From positions 124,001-188,000 of the forward strand of contig NZ_JACHDN010000001.1 in assembly GCF_014201095.1 (NCBI RefSeq): a DNA stretch of 64,000 nucleotides, in the 5' to 3' direction. Below, one piece after another: positions 9,300 to 18,569 of this stretch; within the stretch, counting starts at the first letter, position 1; every line of letters starts with the position of its first letter. Origin of the DNA: Cellulomonas hominis. Lineage in GTDB: Bacteria; Actinomycetota; Actinomycetes; Actinomycetales; Cellulomonadaceae. The notes beneath the pieces are model-generated. The model worked only from the letters and a program-made list of their open reading frames with translations. It was not told the DNA's origin and made no database searches. Both the position numbers and the translations under genes were made by a program.

Positions 9300-10136
9300 A
9301 TGCGGGGCGTGCTCGACGCCCTCGTCGCCGCGACCGCGCGGCCCGCGCCGTTCCAGCCGTCCGACGCGCCGTTCTGGGACGACCCGTACATCTCGGGCGA
9401 GCTGCTGGCCGCGCACCTCGACCCCACCCACGACGCCGCGAGCCGCCGCCCCGCGGAGATCGACCGCACCGTCGCGCACCTTGCCGCGTCCGGCCTCGCC
9501 GGTCCGGGCACCCGGGTGCTCGACCTCGGGTGCGGGCCGGGGCTGTACGCGCAGCGGCTGGCGGCCCTCGGTTGCGCAGTCACCGGCGTGGACCTGAGCG
9601 AGCGGTCGCTCGCGCACGCCCGGCGTGCGGCGGCCGGGGCGGGGCTGGCGATCGAGTACCGCCGCCAGGACTTCCGCACGCTGGACGAGCCGGGGCGGTT
9701 CGACCTGGTGCTCCAGGCCTACGGCGAGCTCTCGACGTTCGCCGACGACGTCCGCGACGACCTGCTGCGCCGGGCCCGCGCCGCGCTGGCCCCGGGCGGC
9801 GCGCTGGCCCTCGACGTCTCCACCCCGGTGCAAGGCGCCGCGGACGACGGGGACGCGTGGGAGAGGGCCGACGGCGGGCTGTGGCGCCCCGGCCCGCACC
9901 TCGTGCTCGCCCGCACGCACCGGTACGACGACGACGTCCGGTGCCGCCAGTACACCGTGCTGACCGACGACGACGTCACCACGTACCGGATGTGGTTCCA
10001 CGACTACGTGCCGGGCACGCTCACGCCGGTGCTCGCGGCGGCGGGGCTCCGGATCGAGGCGACCGGCTCCTCGCTGGCAGGCGACCCGTGGCGCGACGAC
10101 GCCCCGTGGCTCGCGGTTCTGGCGCGCGCGGTCTGA
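9300..10136 (+). CDS. Class I SAM-dependent methyltransferase
   Basis: 278-residue enzyme with the Rossmann-type methyltransferase core. Motif I is V-L-D-L-G-C-G-P-G-L-Y-A near residue 70; V-T-G-V-D-L-S follows as motif II, and D-L-V-L-Q-A-Y-G-E-L matches motif IV. The N-terminal 60 residues (F-W-D-D-P-Y-I-S) resemble small-molecule methyltransferases. Substrate unknown. It ends 7 bases from the convergent cofE end. Confidence 0.85.
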   Translation: MRGVLDALVAATARPAPFQPSDAPFWDDPYISGELLAAHLDPTHDAASRRPAEIDRTVAHLAASGLAGPGTRVLDLGCGPGLYAQRLAALGCAVTGVDLSERSLAHARRAAAGAGLAIEYRRQDFRTLDEPGRFDLVLQAYGELSTFADDVRDDLLRRARAALAPGGALALDVSTPVQGAADDGDAWERADGGLWRPGPHLVLARTHRYDDDVRCRQYTVLTDDDVTTYRMWFHDYVPGTLTPVLAAAGLRIEATGSSLAGDPWRDDAPWLAVLARAV

Positions 10137-10143
10137 GGCGCGG

Positions 10144-10953
10144 TCAGCCGCCGGGGTGCGCCCCCGTCGCGTCCTTCCAGCCGCGGGCGTACGCCTCCGC
10201 GCTGCCCTCCGCGAACATGTCGTCCGGTCCCACCCGCACCAGCACCCGCGCGCCCGGCCCGTCCTCGGCGGTGACGGCGTGCGCCATCCCCCGCACGACC
10301 GCGACCGGCCGGCCGGTGGCCTTGCCCTTGACGAGCTCCGCGGCGGCCGCGATCTCGTCCGCGAGCGCCGCGACGGACACCTGCAGCGCCCGCCCGTGCG
10401 TGTCGGTCGTGCCGCGCAGGTCGTCCAGCACCCGCACGCCCGCCGCGCCGATCGCGATGTCCGTCTGACCCTGCCGCCACGGCCGCCCCGCGGTGTCCGT
10501 GACGAGGACGCCGAGGAGCACCCCGAACCGCGCCGCCAGCGCCGCCCGCAGCGCCCGCGCCGTCGCGTCGGGGTCGAGCGGGAGCAGCAGGACGGTGCCG
10601 TCCTCGGTGTTCGACGCGTCGACGCCGGCGGCGGCCATGACCAGCCCGAGCCGGTTCTCGACGATCCGGGTGACCCCGGCGGCGTGCTCGCGCGTGGCGA
10701 CGACGCGCACGGTCTCCGCGGTGATCGCGGCCTCGCGGTCGGCCGCCCGCACGACGCGCCCCTCCGCCTTGGAGACGATCTTGCTCGTCACCACGACCAC
10801 GTCGCCGTCCGCGAGCGCCGTGGCCGGCCGGGCCGCGGCGTCCGCGGCCAGCGCGTCGCCGAGCACAGCGGCCAGGTCGTCCCCCGGGCGCACCTCGCCG
10901 ATGCCCGGGACACCCCAGGCGGTCAGCAGGTCCGCGGCGGTCGAGTCCGTCAC
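10144..10953 (-). CDS. cofE: Coenzyme F420-0:L-glutamate ligase (CofE domain only)
   Basis: 269-residue ligase adding glutamates to F420-0. Recognised by [13 protein letters not shown] near the start, [16 protein letters not shown] (the core metal/GTP site) and [17 protein letters not shown]. Mycobacterial FbiB carries an additional nitroreductase-like domain that reduces dehydro-F420; this protein ends after the ligase domain. Its GTG directly abuts the stop of the upstream LLM oxidoreductase, so the two are co-transcribed. Confidence 0.92.
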   Translation of the reverse strand: MTDSTAADLLTAWGVPGIGEVRPGDDLAAVLGDALAADAAARPATALADGDVVVVTSKIVSKAEGRVVRAADREAAITAETVRVVATREHAAGVTRIVENRLGLVMAAAGVDASNTEDGTVLLLPLDPDATARALRAALAARFGVLLGVLVTDTAGRPWRQGQTDIAIGAAGVRVLDDLRGTTDTHGRALQVSVAALADEIAAAAELVKGKATGRPVAVVRGMAHAVTAEDGPGARVLVRVGPDDMFAEGSAEAYARGWKDATGAHPGG

Positions 10954-11973
10954 TCAGCGCACCAGCTTCGGCAGGACGTCACGGCCGAACACGTCGATCC
11001 ACTCGCGCTGGTTGCGGCCCACGTTGTGCAGGTAGACGCGGTCGAACCCGAGGTCGACGTACTTCTGGATCTCGGCGCGGTGCACGTCCGGGTCGGACGA
11101 GATGACCATGCGGCCCTCGAAGTCCTCGGGGCGCACGAGCTTGGCCATCTGCGCGAAGTCGAACGGCGAGCGGATGTCGCCCTTGGGGAACTTCATGCCG
11201 CCGTTGGGCCACTCGACCATCGCGTTCTCGAGCGCCTGCTCGTCGGTCTCCGCCCAGGACAGGTGCAGCTGCAGCACCTTCGGCAGGTCCTGCGGGTCGC
11301 GGCCCGACTCGCGGACGCCCTCGTCGAACTTGCCGAACAGCCCGCTGATCTTCTCCAGCGGCGCCCCCACGGTGATCAGCCCGTCCGCGTGCCGGCCGGC
11401 GCGCTTGGCCGTCACGGGCCCGGCGGTGGCGACGAGGATCTCCGGGGCGACCTCCGGCATCGTCCACAGGCGGGTCGACTCGAGCTTGTAGAACTGCCCC
11501 GCGTGCTTGACGTCCTTGCCGGCGATCGACGCCGCGAACAGCTTCTTGATGATCTCGATGGCCTCGAACATCCGGTTGATGCGCTCGGGGGCCTCGGGCC
11601 AGTACTGGGCGGTGATGTGCTCGTTCAGCGCCTCGCCCGAGCCGAGCCCCAGCCAGTGCCGGCCCGGGTACATCGCCGCCAGCGTCGCGGACGCCTGCGC
11701 CACCATCGCCGGGTGCCACCGGAACGTCGGCGCGGTCACGCCCGGGCCCATGTCGCCGGTGGTGCGCTCGCCGAGCGCGGCCAGGACGTTCCACACGAAC
11801 GCCGACTGCCCCTGCTGCGGCACCCACGGCTGGAAGTGGTCGGCCGCCATCGTGCCCAGGAACCCCTGCTGCTCCGCGTACGCCGACAGCTCCACGGCCT
11901 CCGTCGGGTGGAACTGCTCCAGCATCGCCGCGTACCCGACCTGCAGGCCCTCGGCCACCACACCCTGTGCCAC
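10954..11973 (-). CDS. F420-dependent LLM-class oxidoreductase, glucose-6-phosphate-dehydrogenase-like family
   Basis: 339-residue TIM-barrel protein of the luciferase-like family, closest by motifs to the F420-dependent glucose-6-phosphate dehydrogenase-like group (TIGR03557 type). Seen are V-G-Y-A-A-M-L-E-Q-F, A-A-D-H-F-Q-P-W, and G-L-G-S-G-E-A-L-N-E-H-I, the cofactor-binding block. True Fgd enzymes share this architecture, so the substrate is unsure. The GTG start follows GGGAG by 7 bases. Co-operonic cofE supports F420 rather than FMN as cofactor. Confidence 0.87.
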   Translation of the reverse strand: MAQGVVAEGLQVGYAAMLEQFHPTEAVELSAYAEQQGFLGTMAADHFQPWVPQQGQSAFVWNVLAALGERTTGDMGPGVTAPTFRWHPAMVAQASATLAAMYPGRHWLGLGSGEALNEHITAQYWPEAPERINRMFEAIEIIKKLFAASIAGKDVKHAGQFYKLESTRLWTMPEVAPEILVATAGPVTAKRAGRHADGLITVGAPLEKISGLFGKFDEGVRESGRDPQDLPKVLQLHLSWAETDEQALENAMVEWPNGGMKFPKGDIRSPFDFAQMAKLVRPEDFEGRMVISSDPDVHRAEIQKYVDLGFDRVYLHNVGRNQREWIDVFGRDVLPKLVR

Positions 11974-12141
11974 GAACGCTCTCCCTCACGTGCCCCGGCG
12001 CCGCGTGGTCGCGGGCCTCCGTCGAGCGTAACCAGCGCGTGTGTCCGGCGGATTCCCGACGGGCGTCGCCGGGATGACGTGGCCCTTGACCTGCTCCCCC
12101 GCCGGTTGCGACGCTCGGGGACCGACCGGCGAGGAGGCCGC

Positions 12142-13089
12142 ATGCCGCACGCGATCGTCCTGGACTGCGACCCCGGGCACGACGACGCCGTCGCCCTGCT
12201 GCTCGCGCACGGCAGCCCGGAGGTCGAGCTGCTGGCCGTCACGACCGTCGCCGGCAACCAGTCCCTCGACCGCGTCACCCGGAACGCCCTGGCCGTGGCC
12301 CGGGTCGGCGGGATCACGGGGGTGCCGTTCGCGGCGGGCGCGGACCGCCCGCTGGTCCGGGAGCGGGACCACGCGGCGAGCATCCACGGGGAGTCGGGGC
12401 TGGACGGCCCGGTGCTCCCCGAGCCGGTGCTGGTCGTGGACACGCGGCACGCGGTCGAGGTCATCGTGGAGACGGTGATGACGCGCGACCCCGGGACGGT
12501 GACCCTCGTGCCGACCGGGCCGTTGACCAACATCGCCCTGGCGGCGCGCACCGAGCCGCGGATCGTCGACCGCGTGCGGCAGGTCGTGCTCATGGGCGGC
12601 GCCCACCGGACGGGCAACTGGACCCCGGTCGCGGAGTTCAACATCCGCGCCGACCCCGAGGCCGCGCGCGTCGTCATGCGGGCCGGGTGGGACGTCGTCA
12701 TGGTCGGGCTGGACGTCACGCACCAGGCGCTCGCGACGCCGGACGTGGTCGCCCGGATCGCCGGGGTCGGCACCGCGCCGGCGCGGTTCGTGGTGGAGCT
12801 GCTCGAGTTCTTCGGGCGGTCCTACCGGGAGACGATGGGCTTCCCGCACCCGCCGGTGCACGACCCGTGCGCGCTCGCCTACGTCATCGACCCGTCCGTG
12901 CTGACGGTGCGCCGGGCGCCGGTGGACGTCGAGCTCGCGGGCGAGCTGACCACCGGGATGACGGTGGTCGACCTGCGCGGCCCGGCGCCCGAGGGGTGCC
13001 GGACGTCCGTGGCGGTCGGGCTGGACCGGGAGCGGTTCTGGGACCTGGTGGTCGACGCGCTGGAGCGGATCGGGGACCCGCCCGGCTGA
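12142..13089 (+). CDS. Nucleoside hydrolase (IunH family)
   Basis: 315-residue enzyme that splits N-glycosidic bonds of ribonucleosides for salvage. The N-terminal V-L-D-C-D-P-G-H-D-D is the calcium-binding Asp cluster; V-A-G-N-Q-S, L-V-P-T-G-P-L-T-N-I and V-A-E-F-N-I-R-A-D-P-E-A-A are further active-site blocks, and H-D-P-C-A near residue 235 supplies the last ligand. GAGGAGG precedes the ATG by 4 bases. The open frame continues upstream but has no gene character. Base specificity is not predictable here. Confidence 0.92.
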   Translation: MPHAIVLDCDPGHDDAVALLLAHGSPEVELLAVTTVAGNQSLDRVTRNALAVARVGGITGVPFAAGADRPLVRERDHAASIHGESGLDGPVLPEPVLVVDTRHAVEVIVETVMTRDPGTVTLVPTGPLTNIALAARTEPRIVDRVRQVVLMGGAHRTGNWTPVAEFNIRADPEAARVVMRAGWDVVMVGLDVTHQALATPDVVARIAGVGTAPARFVVELLEFFGRSYRETMGFPHPPVHDPCALAYVIDPSVLTVRRAPVDVELAGELTTGMTVVDLRGPAPEGCRTSVAVGLDRERFWDLVVDALERIGDPPG

Positions 13090-13105
13090 GCCGGCGCCGG
13101 GCCGG

Positions 13106-13951
13106 TCAGCGCGCCGACGTCCCGAGGATCGCCCCCGTCAGCGCCTCGATCGGCTCCCGCGGGGACTGCGGGTTCGCCACCAGGGTGATGTCGACGTCCC
13201 CGAGCTCCGGCAGCCCCAGCCCCGCCGGGAGCTGCACGAGGTCGTCGGGGATGAGGCTCTGCGGCAGCACCGCGATCCCGATGCCCGCGCGCAGCGCCGC
13301 CAGCACGCCGTTCACCTCGACGGTCTTGCACGTGATGCGCCAGGGCCGGCCGGCCTCGGTCAGCGCGGCGACGGCGGCCTGCCGGGTGAGCGACGTCCCC
13401 TGGTAGGTGATGAGCGGGACGGGCGCCTCGGCGTCCACGGGCGTCCCGGGCAGCGCGACCCACACGAGCCGGTCCCGCCGCACCAGCTGCCCCTCCGCCT
13501 GGCCGGTCGCCTCCTTGATGAAGACGAGGTCGAGCTGGCCCGCCCGCAGCCGGCGGTGCAGCGCCCCGCTCTGCGCGACGGTGAGCTCGAGATTGATCCG
13601 CGGGTGCAGGCGCCGGAAGTCCCGCAGCACGCGCGGCAGCTGCGCGAGGGCGAGGTCGTCGGCCGCGCCGAACCGGAGCCGGCCGTGCATCGCCGAGCCG
13701 GTGAAGTAGCGGGTGGCCTCGTCGTGCGCCGCGAGGATCGTCCGGGCGAACGACGCCATGGCCTGACCGTCGTCGGTGAGCTGCACCCCGCGGGTGTCCC
13801 GGTCGAGCAGCCGGCGGCCGGCGGCGTCCTCGAGCTTGCGCACGTGCTGGCTGACCGTGGGCTGGGACAGACCGAGCCGGGCCGCTGCGCGCGTGAAGTT
13901 CAACGTCTCGGAAACCGCGAGGAAAGTGCGGAGCTGGTCGGGGTCAAACAC
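13106..13951 (-). CDS. LysR-family transcriptional regulator
   Basis: 281-residue regulator. The N-terminal helix-turn-helix reads L-R-T-F-L-A-V-S-E-T-L-N-F-T-R-A-A-A-R-L-G-(L-S-Q), and the C-terminal two-lobed effector domain follows. GTG at 13951 is preferred because GGAGG lies 5 bases upstream; an ATG at 14008 would add 19 unsupported residues. It is divergent from the MFS exporter at 14142, so it probably controls that gene through the shared intergenic region. The effector is unknown. Confidence 0.87.
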   Translation of the reverse strand: MFDPDQLRTFLAVSETLNFTRAAARLGLSQPTVSQHVRKLEDAAGRRLLDRDTRGVQLTDDGQAMASFARTILAAHDEATRYFTGSAMHGRLRFGAADDLALAQLPRVLRDFRRLHPRINLELTVAQSGALHRRLRAGQLDLVFIKEATGQAEGQLVRRDRLVWVALPGTPVDAEAPVPLITYQGTSLTRQAAVAALTEAGRPWRITCKTVEVNGVLAALRAGIGIAVLPQSLIPDDLVQLPAGLGLPELGDVDITLVANPQSPREPIEALTGAILGTSAR

Positions 13952-14000
13952 GGGCACCTCCGTGGCGGACGGGCGCCGCCCCGGCCTGCGGCGACACCCC

Positions 14001-14045
14001 GACGTCATTACGGAACATCATCACACTGATAGCGGCTATGACGTC
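14001..14045. promoter_or_regulatory. Candidate operator between LysR gene and MFS gene
   Basis: An 8-bp perfect inverted repeat, GACGTCAT at 14001-14008 and ATGACGTC at 14038-14045, encloses an AT-richer stretch, with a second palindrome ATAGC-G-GCTAT at 14029-14039 overlapping its right arm. Dyads of this kind in a LysR divergon are typical regulator sites. Exact promoter elements are not clear. Confidence 0.5.
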
Positions 14046-14141
14046 GAGAAATTGCCTGCGGCGACGTACCGTGGAGGCACCGCCTCGTACCGGACCCGTT
14101 CCGCACCGAACCCCGCCGCACCACGTCAGCAAGGAACACCT

Positions 14142-15638
14142 GTGTCACCGGCTCGCCGCCCGTCCCCGTCCCCGACCCGCACCCGCACCTCGACCCCCGC
14201 CCGGACCGCCGCGACGCCGGCGCGGGTCCGCCCGAGCCGGACGCTGCACCGCCCGCGCCTCGGCCTCCACCGCCGCCCCGCCCCCGTGGTCGACGGCCCC
14301 GTGGTCGACGGCCCCGTGGTCGACGGCCCCGTGGTCGACGGCCCCGCCGACGCCGCCGCCGCACAGCCCCCCGTGCCGCGCCCCCGCAACGCGACGATCG
14401 CCGCGCTGGGCGTGCGGAACCTCCGCCTCTACGTCGCGTCGCAGGTGCTGACCAACACCTCCGGGTGGGCCGCCCGCGTCGCGCAGGACTGGCTCGTGCT
14501 CAGCCTGACGGGCTCCGCCGCGCTCGTGGGCCTCACGGTGACCCTGCAGTTCGTGCCGATGCTCGCGCTCGGGCTGGTCGGTGGCGTCGTCGCCGACCGG
14601 TACCCGCGCCGCAAGGTGCTCATGGTCACCCAGTCGGTGTTCGGCCTCTCCACCGCGACCCTCGCGGTGCTGGCGCTCACCGGGCACATCCAGGCCTGGC
14701 ACGTGCTGGTCGGGGCATTCGTCGGCGGCCTCGCGACCGTCTTCGACAACCCCGCCCGGCAGGCGTTCGTGCACGAGATCGCCGGGCCGCAGCACCTGCG
14801 CCAGGCGATCAGCATCAACTCGGCGGTGTTCCAGCTGGGCGGTCTCGTCGGGCCCGCGGTCGCCGGCGCGCTGATCGTCGCGGTCGGCGAGGGCTGGACC
14901 TTCGCGGTCAACGGCGTCGCGTGCTTCGCCGCCGTGGGGCTGCTCGTCGCGATGCGGGCCGCCGAGCTCACCGCGCCGCCCGTCGTCGCCCGCGCGAAGG
15001 GGCAGCTCCGGGAGGGCCTGGCCTACGTGCGCCGCACCCCGCGGATCCTCTGGTCGGTCGTGCTCGGCGGCTTCGTGTCGCTGACCGGCGTCAACATGGC
15101 GACCGTGCTCGCGTCGTTCACGGACGAGGTGTTCGTGGCCGACGCCGGCGGGTACGCGCTGCTCACCTCGATGCTGGCCGTCGGCGCACTGAGCGGCGCG
15201 CTGCTGTCCACCCGCCGCCGCAGCAGCCGGATCACCCACCTGGTGCTGCTCGCCGCGGTGATCGGGGCCGTCCAGCTCGTCGCCGCCACGGCCCCGACCC
15301 GCCCGGTGTTCATCGCGCTGCTCATCGCCATGGGCCTCGCGACGCTGCTGTACCTCACGGGCAGCAACACGCTGGTGCAGACGACGGTCGCGCCGCACCT
15401 GCGCGGGCGCGTCATGGCGCTGTACGTGCTGGTGCTGCTCGGCGCGCAGGGCATCTCGGGGACCCTGATCGGCTGGGTGTGCGAGCACCTCGGCGCGCGG
15501 GCCGGCATGGTCGCGTGCGGCGTCGGCCCGCTGCTCGGCGCGGCGGTCGTCGGCCTGGCGCTCGCCCGCCGCGCCGAGGGCGGCACGCGCGCGACGGTCC
15601 GCCGCTTCACGGGCCGCGAAGCGGTCGCGGCCGCCTGA
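14142..15638 (+). CDS. MFS transporter (enterobactin-exporter / MFS_3 type)
   Basis: About 498 residues. The conserved part begins at V-R-N-L-R-L-Y-V-A-S-Q and shows G-G-V-V-A-D-R-Y-P-R-R-K between helices 2 and 3, D-N-P-A-R-Q-A-F-V after helix 4, and around twelve hydrophobic segments, as in EntS-like exporters. GTG at 14142 was chosen for AAGGA 6 bases upstream. This gives an unusual 85-residue hydrophilic N-terminal extension rich in Pro, Arg and Thr with four exact V-V-D-G-P repeats. If translation starts later, that stretch is leader. Probably controlled by the divergent LysR. Confidence 0.82.
   Translation: MSPARRPSPSPTRTRTSTPARTAATPARVRPSRTLHRPRLGLHRRPAPVVDGPVVDGPVVDGPVVDGPADAAAAQPPVPRPRNATIAALGVRNLRLYVASQVLTNTSGWAARVAQDWLVLSLTGSAALVGLTVTLQFVPMLALGLVGGVVADRYPRRKVLMVTQSVFGLSTATLAVLALTGHIQAWHVLVGAFVGGLATVFDNPARQAFVHEIAGPQHLRQAISINSAVFQLGGLVGPAVAGALIVAVGEGWTFAVNGVACFAAVGLLVAMRAAELTAPPVVARAKGQLREGLAYVRRTPRILWSVVLGGFVSLTGVNMATVLASFTDEVFVADAGGYALLTSMLAVGALSGALLSTRRRSSRITHLVLLAAVIGAVQLVAATAPTRPVFIALLIAMGLATLLYLTGSNTLVQTTVAPHLRGRVMALYVLVLLGAQGISGTLIGWVCEHLGARAGMVACGVGPLLGAAVVGLALARRAEGGTRATVRRFTGREAVAAA
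14286..14345 (+). repeat. Four exact 15-bp tandem repeats in the MFS N-terminus
   Basis: GTGGTCGACGGCCCC is repeated four times without a mismatch, in frame, coding (VVDGP)x4 in the cytoplasmic N-terminal extension. Lack of any synonymous change suggests recent slippage. Each unit also contains an in-frame GTG. Confidence 0.9.
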
Positions 15639-15690
15639 CCCCGGCGCCACCCCCACCCCACCCTCCCCCGCGCCCCGCGCCCCGCGCCCC

Positions 15691-15764
15691 CGCCGACGAG
15701 GCACCCTGCGGACATCCGGGGCATGCCGGGACGAGCCCGGATGCGCGGAACCCGCCCCCTCGGC
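15691..15764. repeat. Intergenic palindrome, CATCCGGGGC class
   Basis: Lies between the MFS gene and valS. The ends are CGCCGACGAGG and CCTCGGC; the inner stem pairs CATCCGGG (15713-15720) with CCCGGATG (15736-15743). The stretch CATCCGGGGCATG is shared with the palindrome at 43344, and CATCCGGGGC with the one at 43167, which argues for dispersal of one sequence. Confidence 0.72.
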
Positions 15765-15819
15765 CCGCACGCCGCGCCGCGGTCCGGGGCGTGGCGAGTT
15801 TCTGGGAGGATGGGTGACC

Positions 15820-18528
15820 ATGACCGACCTGTCTCCCACCTCGCACGCCCCTGCCCCCTCGACCGCCCCCGTGGCGGGCGTACGCGGGGTACGCGAGGTA
15901 CCGGACCGGGTCTCGCTGGACGGGGTCGAGGAGCGCTGGGACGGCGCCTGGACCGAGCAGGGCACGTACACGTTCGACCGCTCGGCCACGCGCGAGCAGG
16001 TGTACTCCATCGACACCCCGCCGCCCACGGTCTCCGGCTCCCTGCACGTCGGCCACGTCTTCTCGTACACGCACACCGACGTGGTCGCCCGGTACCGCCG
16101 GATGCGCGGGGCCGAGGTGTTCTACCCGATGGGCTGGGACGACAACGGCCTGCCCACCGAGCGGCGCGTGCAGAACTACTTCGGCGTGCGCTGCGACCCG
16201 TCGCTCCCCTACGACCCGGACTTCGAGCCCCCGCACGTCGGCGGCGAGGGCAAGAGCGTCAAGGCCGCGGACCAGGTGCCGATCAGCCGCCGCAACTTCG
16301 TCGAGCTGTGCGAGCGCCTGACCGTCGAGGACGAGCAGCAGTTCGAGGCGCTGTGGCGCCGGCTGGGCCTGTCGGTCGACTGGGCGATGACGTACCAGAC
16401 CATCTCCGCCGAGGCCCGCGCCGTCGCGCAGCAGGCGTTCCTGCGCAACCTCGGGCGCGGCGAGGCGTACCAGGCGGAGGCCCCGGGCCTGTGGGACGTG
16501 ACGTTCCAGACCGCCGTGGCGCAGGCCGAGCTCGAGGCGCGGCCGTACCCGGGCGCGTTCCACCGGGTCGCGTTCCACGGCGCGGACGGCACGCCCGTCC
16601 ACATCGAGACCACCCGCCCGGAGCTGCTCCCCGCCTGCGTCGCGCTCATCGCGCACCCCGACGACGAGCGCTACCAGCACCTGTTCGGCACCACCGTGAC
16701 CAGCCCGCTGTTCGGCGTCGAGGTCCCGGTGCTCGCGCACCCGGCCGCCGAGCCCGACAAGGGCGCGGGCATCGCGATGTGCTGCACCTTCGGCGACCTC
16801 ACCGACGTGCAGTGGTGGCGCGAGCTGCAGCTGCCGACCCGCTCGGTGATCGGCCGCGACGGCCGCCTGCTGCGCGAGGTCCCGGAGTGGGTGACCACGG
16901 ACGCGGGCCGAGCGACCTACGAGGAGATCGCGGGCAGGACGACCTTCTCCGCGCGCGAGGCGGTCGTGGCGGGCCTCCGGGAGTCCGGGGACCTGGACGG
17001 CGAGCCGACGAAGACCGACCGCATGGCGAACTTCTTCGAGAAGGGCGACAAGCCGCTCGAGATCGTCACGTCCCGGCAGTGGTACATCCGCAACGGCGGC
17101 CGCGACGAGGACCTGCGCGCGGCGCTCCTGGCCCGCGGCCAGGAGCTCGGGTTCCACCCCGACTTCATGCGCGTGCGGTACGAGAACTGGGTCGGCGGCC
17201 TGAACGGCGACTGGCTGGTGTCCCGTCAGCGCTTCTTCGGCGTGCCGTTCCCCGTCTGGTACCCCGTGGACGCCGACGGCGAGCCCGACTACGACCACCC
17301 GCTGCTCCCGGCCGAGGACCAGCTCCCGGTCGACCCGTCCTCCGACGTCCCCGCCGGCTACACGGCCGAGCAGCGCGGCGTCCCCGGCGGCTTCGTCGGC
17401 GACCCGGACATCATGGACACCTGGGCGACGTCGTCGCTGTCCCCGCAGATCGCGGGCGGCTGGCGGTCCGACCCCGACCTGTTCGAGCGGGTGTTCCCGA
17501 TGGACCTGCGCCCCCAGGGGCAGGACATCATCCGCACCTGGCTGTTCTCGACGGTCGTCCGCTCGCACCTGGAGCACGGCTGCCTGCCGTGGCGGGACGC
17601 CGCGATCTCCGGCTGGATCCTCGACCCCGACCGCAAGAAGATGTCGAAGTCCAAGGGCAACGTCGTCACCCCGATGGGCCTGCTCGAGGAGCACGGCTCG
17701 GACGCGGTGCGGTACTGGGCGGCGAGCGCCCGCCTCGGCACGGACGCGGCGTTCGAGGTCGGCCAGATGAAGATCGGCCGCCGCCTGGCGATCAAGGTGC
17801 TCAACGCGTCGAAGTTCGCCCTGTCCTTCGGCCCGGCCGAGCAGGGCGCGTCGTCGCTGGACCCCGCTCTGGTCACCGACGCGCTCGACCGCGCGATGCT
17901 CGCCGGCCTCGCGGACGTCGTCGACAAGGCGACGGCGGCCCTGGAGTCGTACGACCACACCCGCGCCCTGGAGCTGACGGAGACGTTCTTCTGGACGTTC
18001 TGCGACGACTACCTGGAGCTGGTCAAGGACCGCGCGTACGGGGCGGGCGCCGCGGCGGCCGACGTGGACCCGGCGACCGCCTCGGCCCGGGCCGCGCTCG
18101 GCATCGCCCTCGACGTGCTGCTGCGGCTGTTCGCCCCGGTGCTGCCGTTCGCGACCGAGGAGGTCTGGTCGTGGTGGCGCGAGGGCTCGGTGCACCGCGC
18201 CCCGTGGCCGGACGCGGAGCCGCTGCGGGCCGCGGCCGGCGACGGCGACCCGGCGGTCGTCGGGGCGGCGGGTGCGGCGCTGGCCGCGCTGCGCAAGGTG
18301 AAGTCCGAGGCCAAGGTCTCGATGCGGACCGAGATCGTCCGGGCCCGCCTCGAGGTCCCGGCGGCGCTGCTGCCGGGCGTGCAGGTGGCGCTGGGCGACG
18401 TCCGCGCCGCGGGCCGGGCGACCGGGACGCTCGACGTGGTCGAGGTGCCGGACGGCCCCGAGGCCGCCGTCGTCGCCCGCGACGCCGAGCTGCTGCCGCC
18501 GGAGCCGAAGCAGAAGCCGACGGCCTGA
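15820..18528 (+). CDS. valS: Valyl-tRNA synthetase
   Basis: 902-residue class I aminoacyl-tRNA synthetase charging tRNA-Val. HVGH at residues 76-79 is the HIGH motif and KMSKS is at 607-611. The editing domain lies between, and the anticodon-binding helical domain follows (V-K-D-R-A-Y-G). It ends soon after with no long C-terminal coiled coil, the shorter type. ATG 15820 was chosen over GTG 15814 because GGGAGGA is 9 bases before the ATG but only 3 before the GTG. Monocistronic, followed by a hairpin. Confidence 0.96.
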   Translation: MTDLSPTSHAPAPSTAPVAGVRGVREVPDRVSLDGVEERWDGAWTEQGTYTFDRSATREQVYSIDTPPPTVSGSLHVGHVFSYTHTDVVARYRRMRGAEVFYPMGWDDNGLPTERRVQNYFGVRCDPSLPYDPDFEPPHVGGEGKSVKAADQVPISRRNFVELCERLTVEDEQQFEALWRRLGLSVDWAMTYQTISAEARAVAQQAFLRNLGRGEAYQAEAPGLWDVTFQTAVAQAELEARPYPGAFHRVAFHGADGTPVHIETTRPELLPACVALIAHPDDERYQHLFGTTVTSPLFGVEVPVLAHPAAEPDKGAGIAMCCTFGDLTDVQWWRELQLPTRSVIGRDGRLLREVPEWVTTDAGRATYEEIAGRTTFSAREAVVAGLRESGDLDGEPTKTDRMANFFEKGDKPLEIVTSRQWYIRNGGRDEDLRAALLARGQELGFHPDFMRVRYENWVGGLNGDWLVSRQRFFGVPFPVWYPVDADGEPDYDHPLLPAEDQLPVDPSSDVPAGYTAEQRGVPGGFVGDPDIMDTWATSSLSPQIAGGWRSDPDLFERVFPMDLRPQGQDIIRTWLFSTVVRSHLEHGCLPWRDAAISGWILDPDRKKMSKSKGNVVTPMGLLEEHGSDAVRYWAASARLGTDAAFEVGQMKIGRRLAIKVLNASKFALSFGPAEQGASSLDPALVTDALDRAMLAGLADVVDKATAALESYDHTRALELTETFFWTFCDDYLELVKDRAYGAGAAAADVDPATASARAALGIALDVLLRLFAPVLPFATEEVWSWWREGSVHRAPWPDAEPLRAAAGDGDPAVVGAAGAALAALRKVKSEAKVSMRTEIVRARLEVPAALLPGVQVALGDVRAAGRATGTLDVVEVPDGPEAAVVARDAELLPPEPKQKPTA

Positions 18529-18535
18529 GCCGGCC

Positions 18536-18569
18536 GGAGGGCGCGCGCCTCGCGGGGTGCGCGCCCTCC
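18536..18569 (+). terminator. Hairpin after valS
   Basis: GGAGGGCGCGC (18536-18546) pairs perfectly with GCGCGCCCTCC (18559-18569), 7 bases after the valS stop. No U-run follows, as is common in actinobacterial terminators. Confidence 0.65.

Noticed and set aside
10156..12141. Upstream extension of the nucleoside hydrolase frame across cofE and the LLM gene
   Set aside because: It is antisense to two clear genes, has no motifs, and a strong ribosome site marks the start at 12142.
14286..14345. Tandem repeats here and at 7371-7440 considered as CRISPR
   Set aside because: Units are directly adjacent with no unique spacers, and there are no cas genes in the window.
15639..15819. T-box leader upstream of valS
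   Set aside because: No T-box antiterminator sequence or specifier loop could be found; the gap is mostly a family palindrome.
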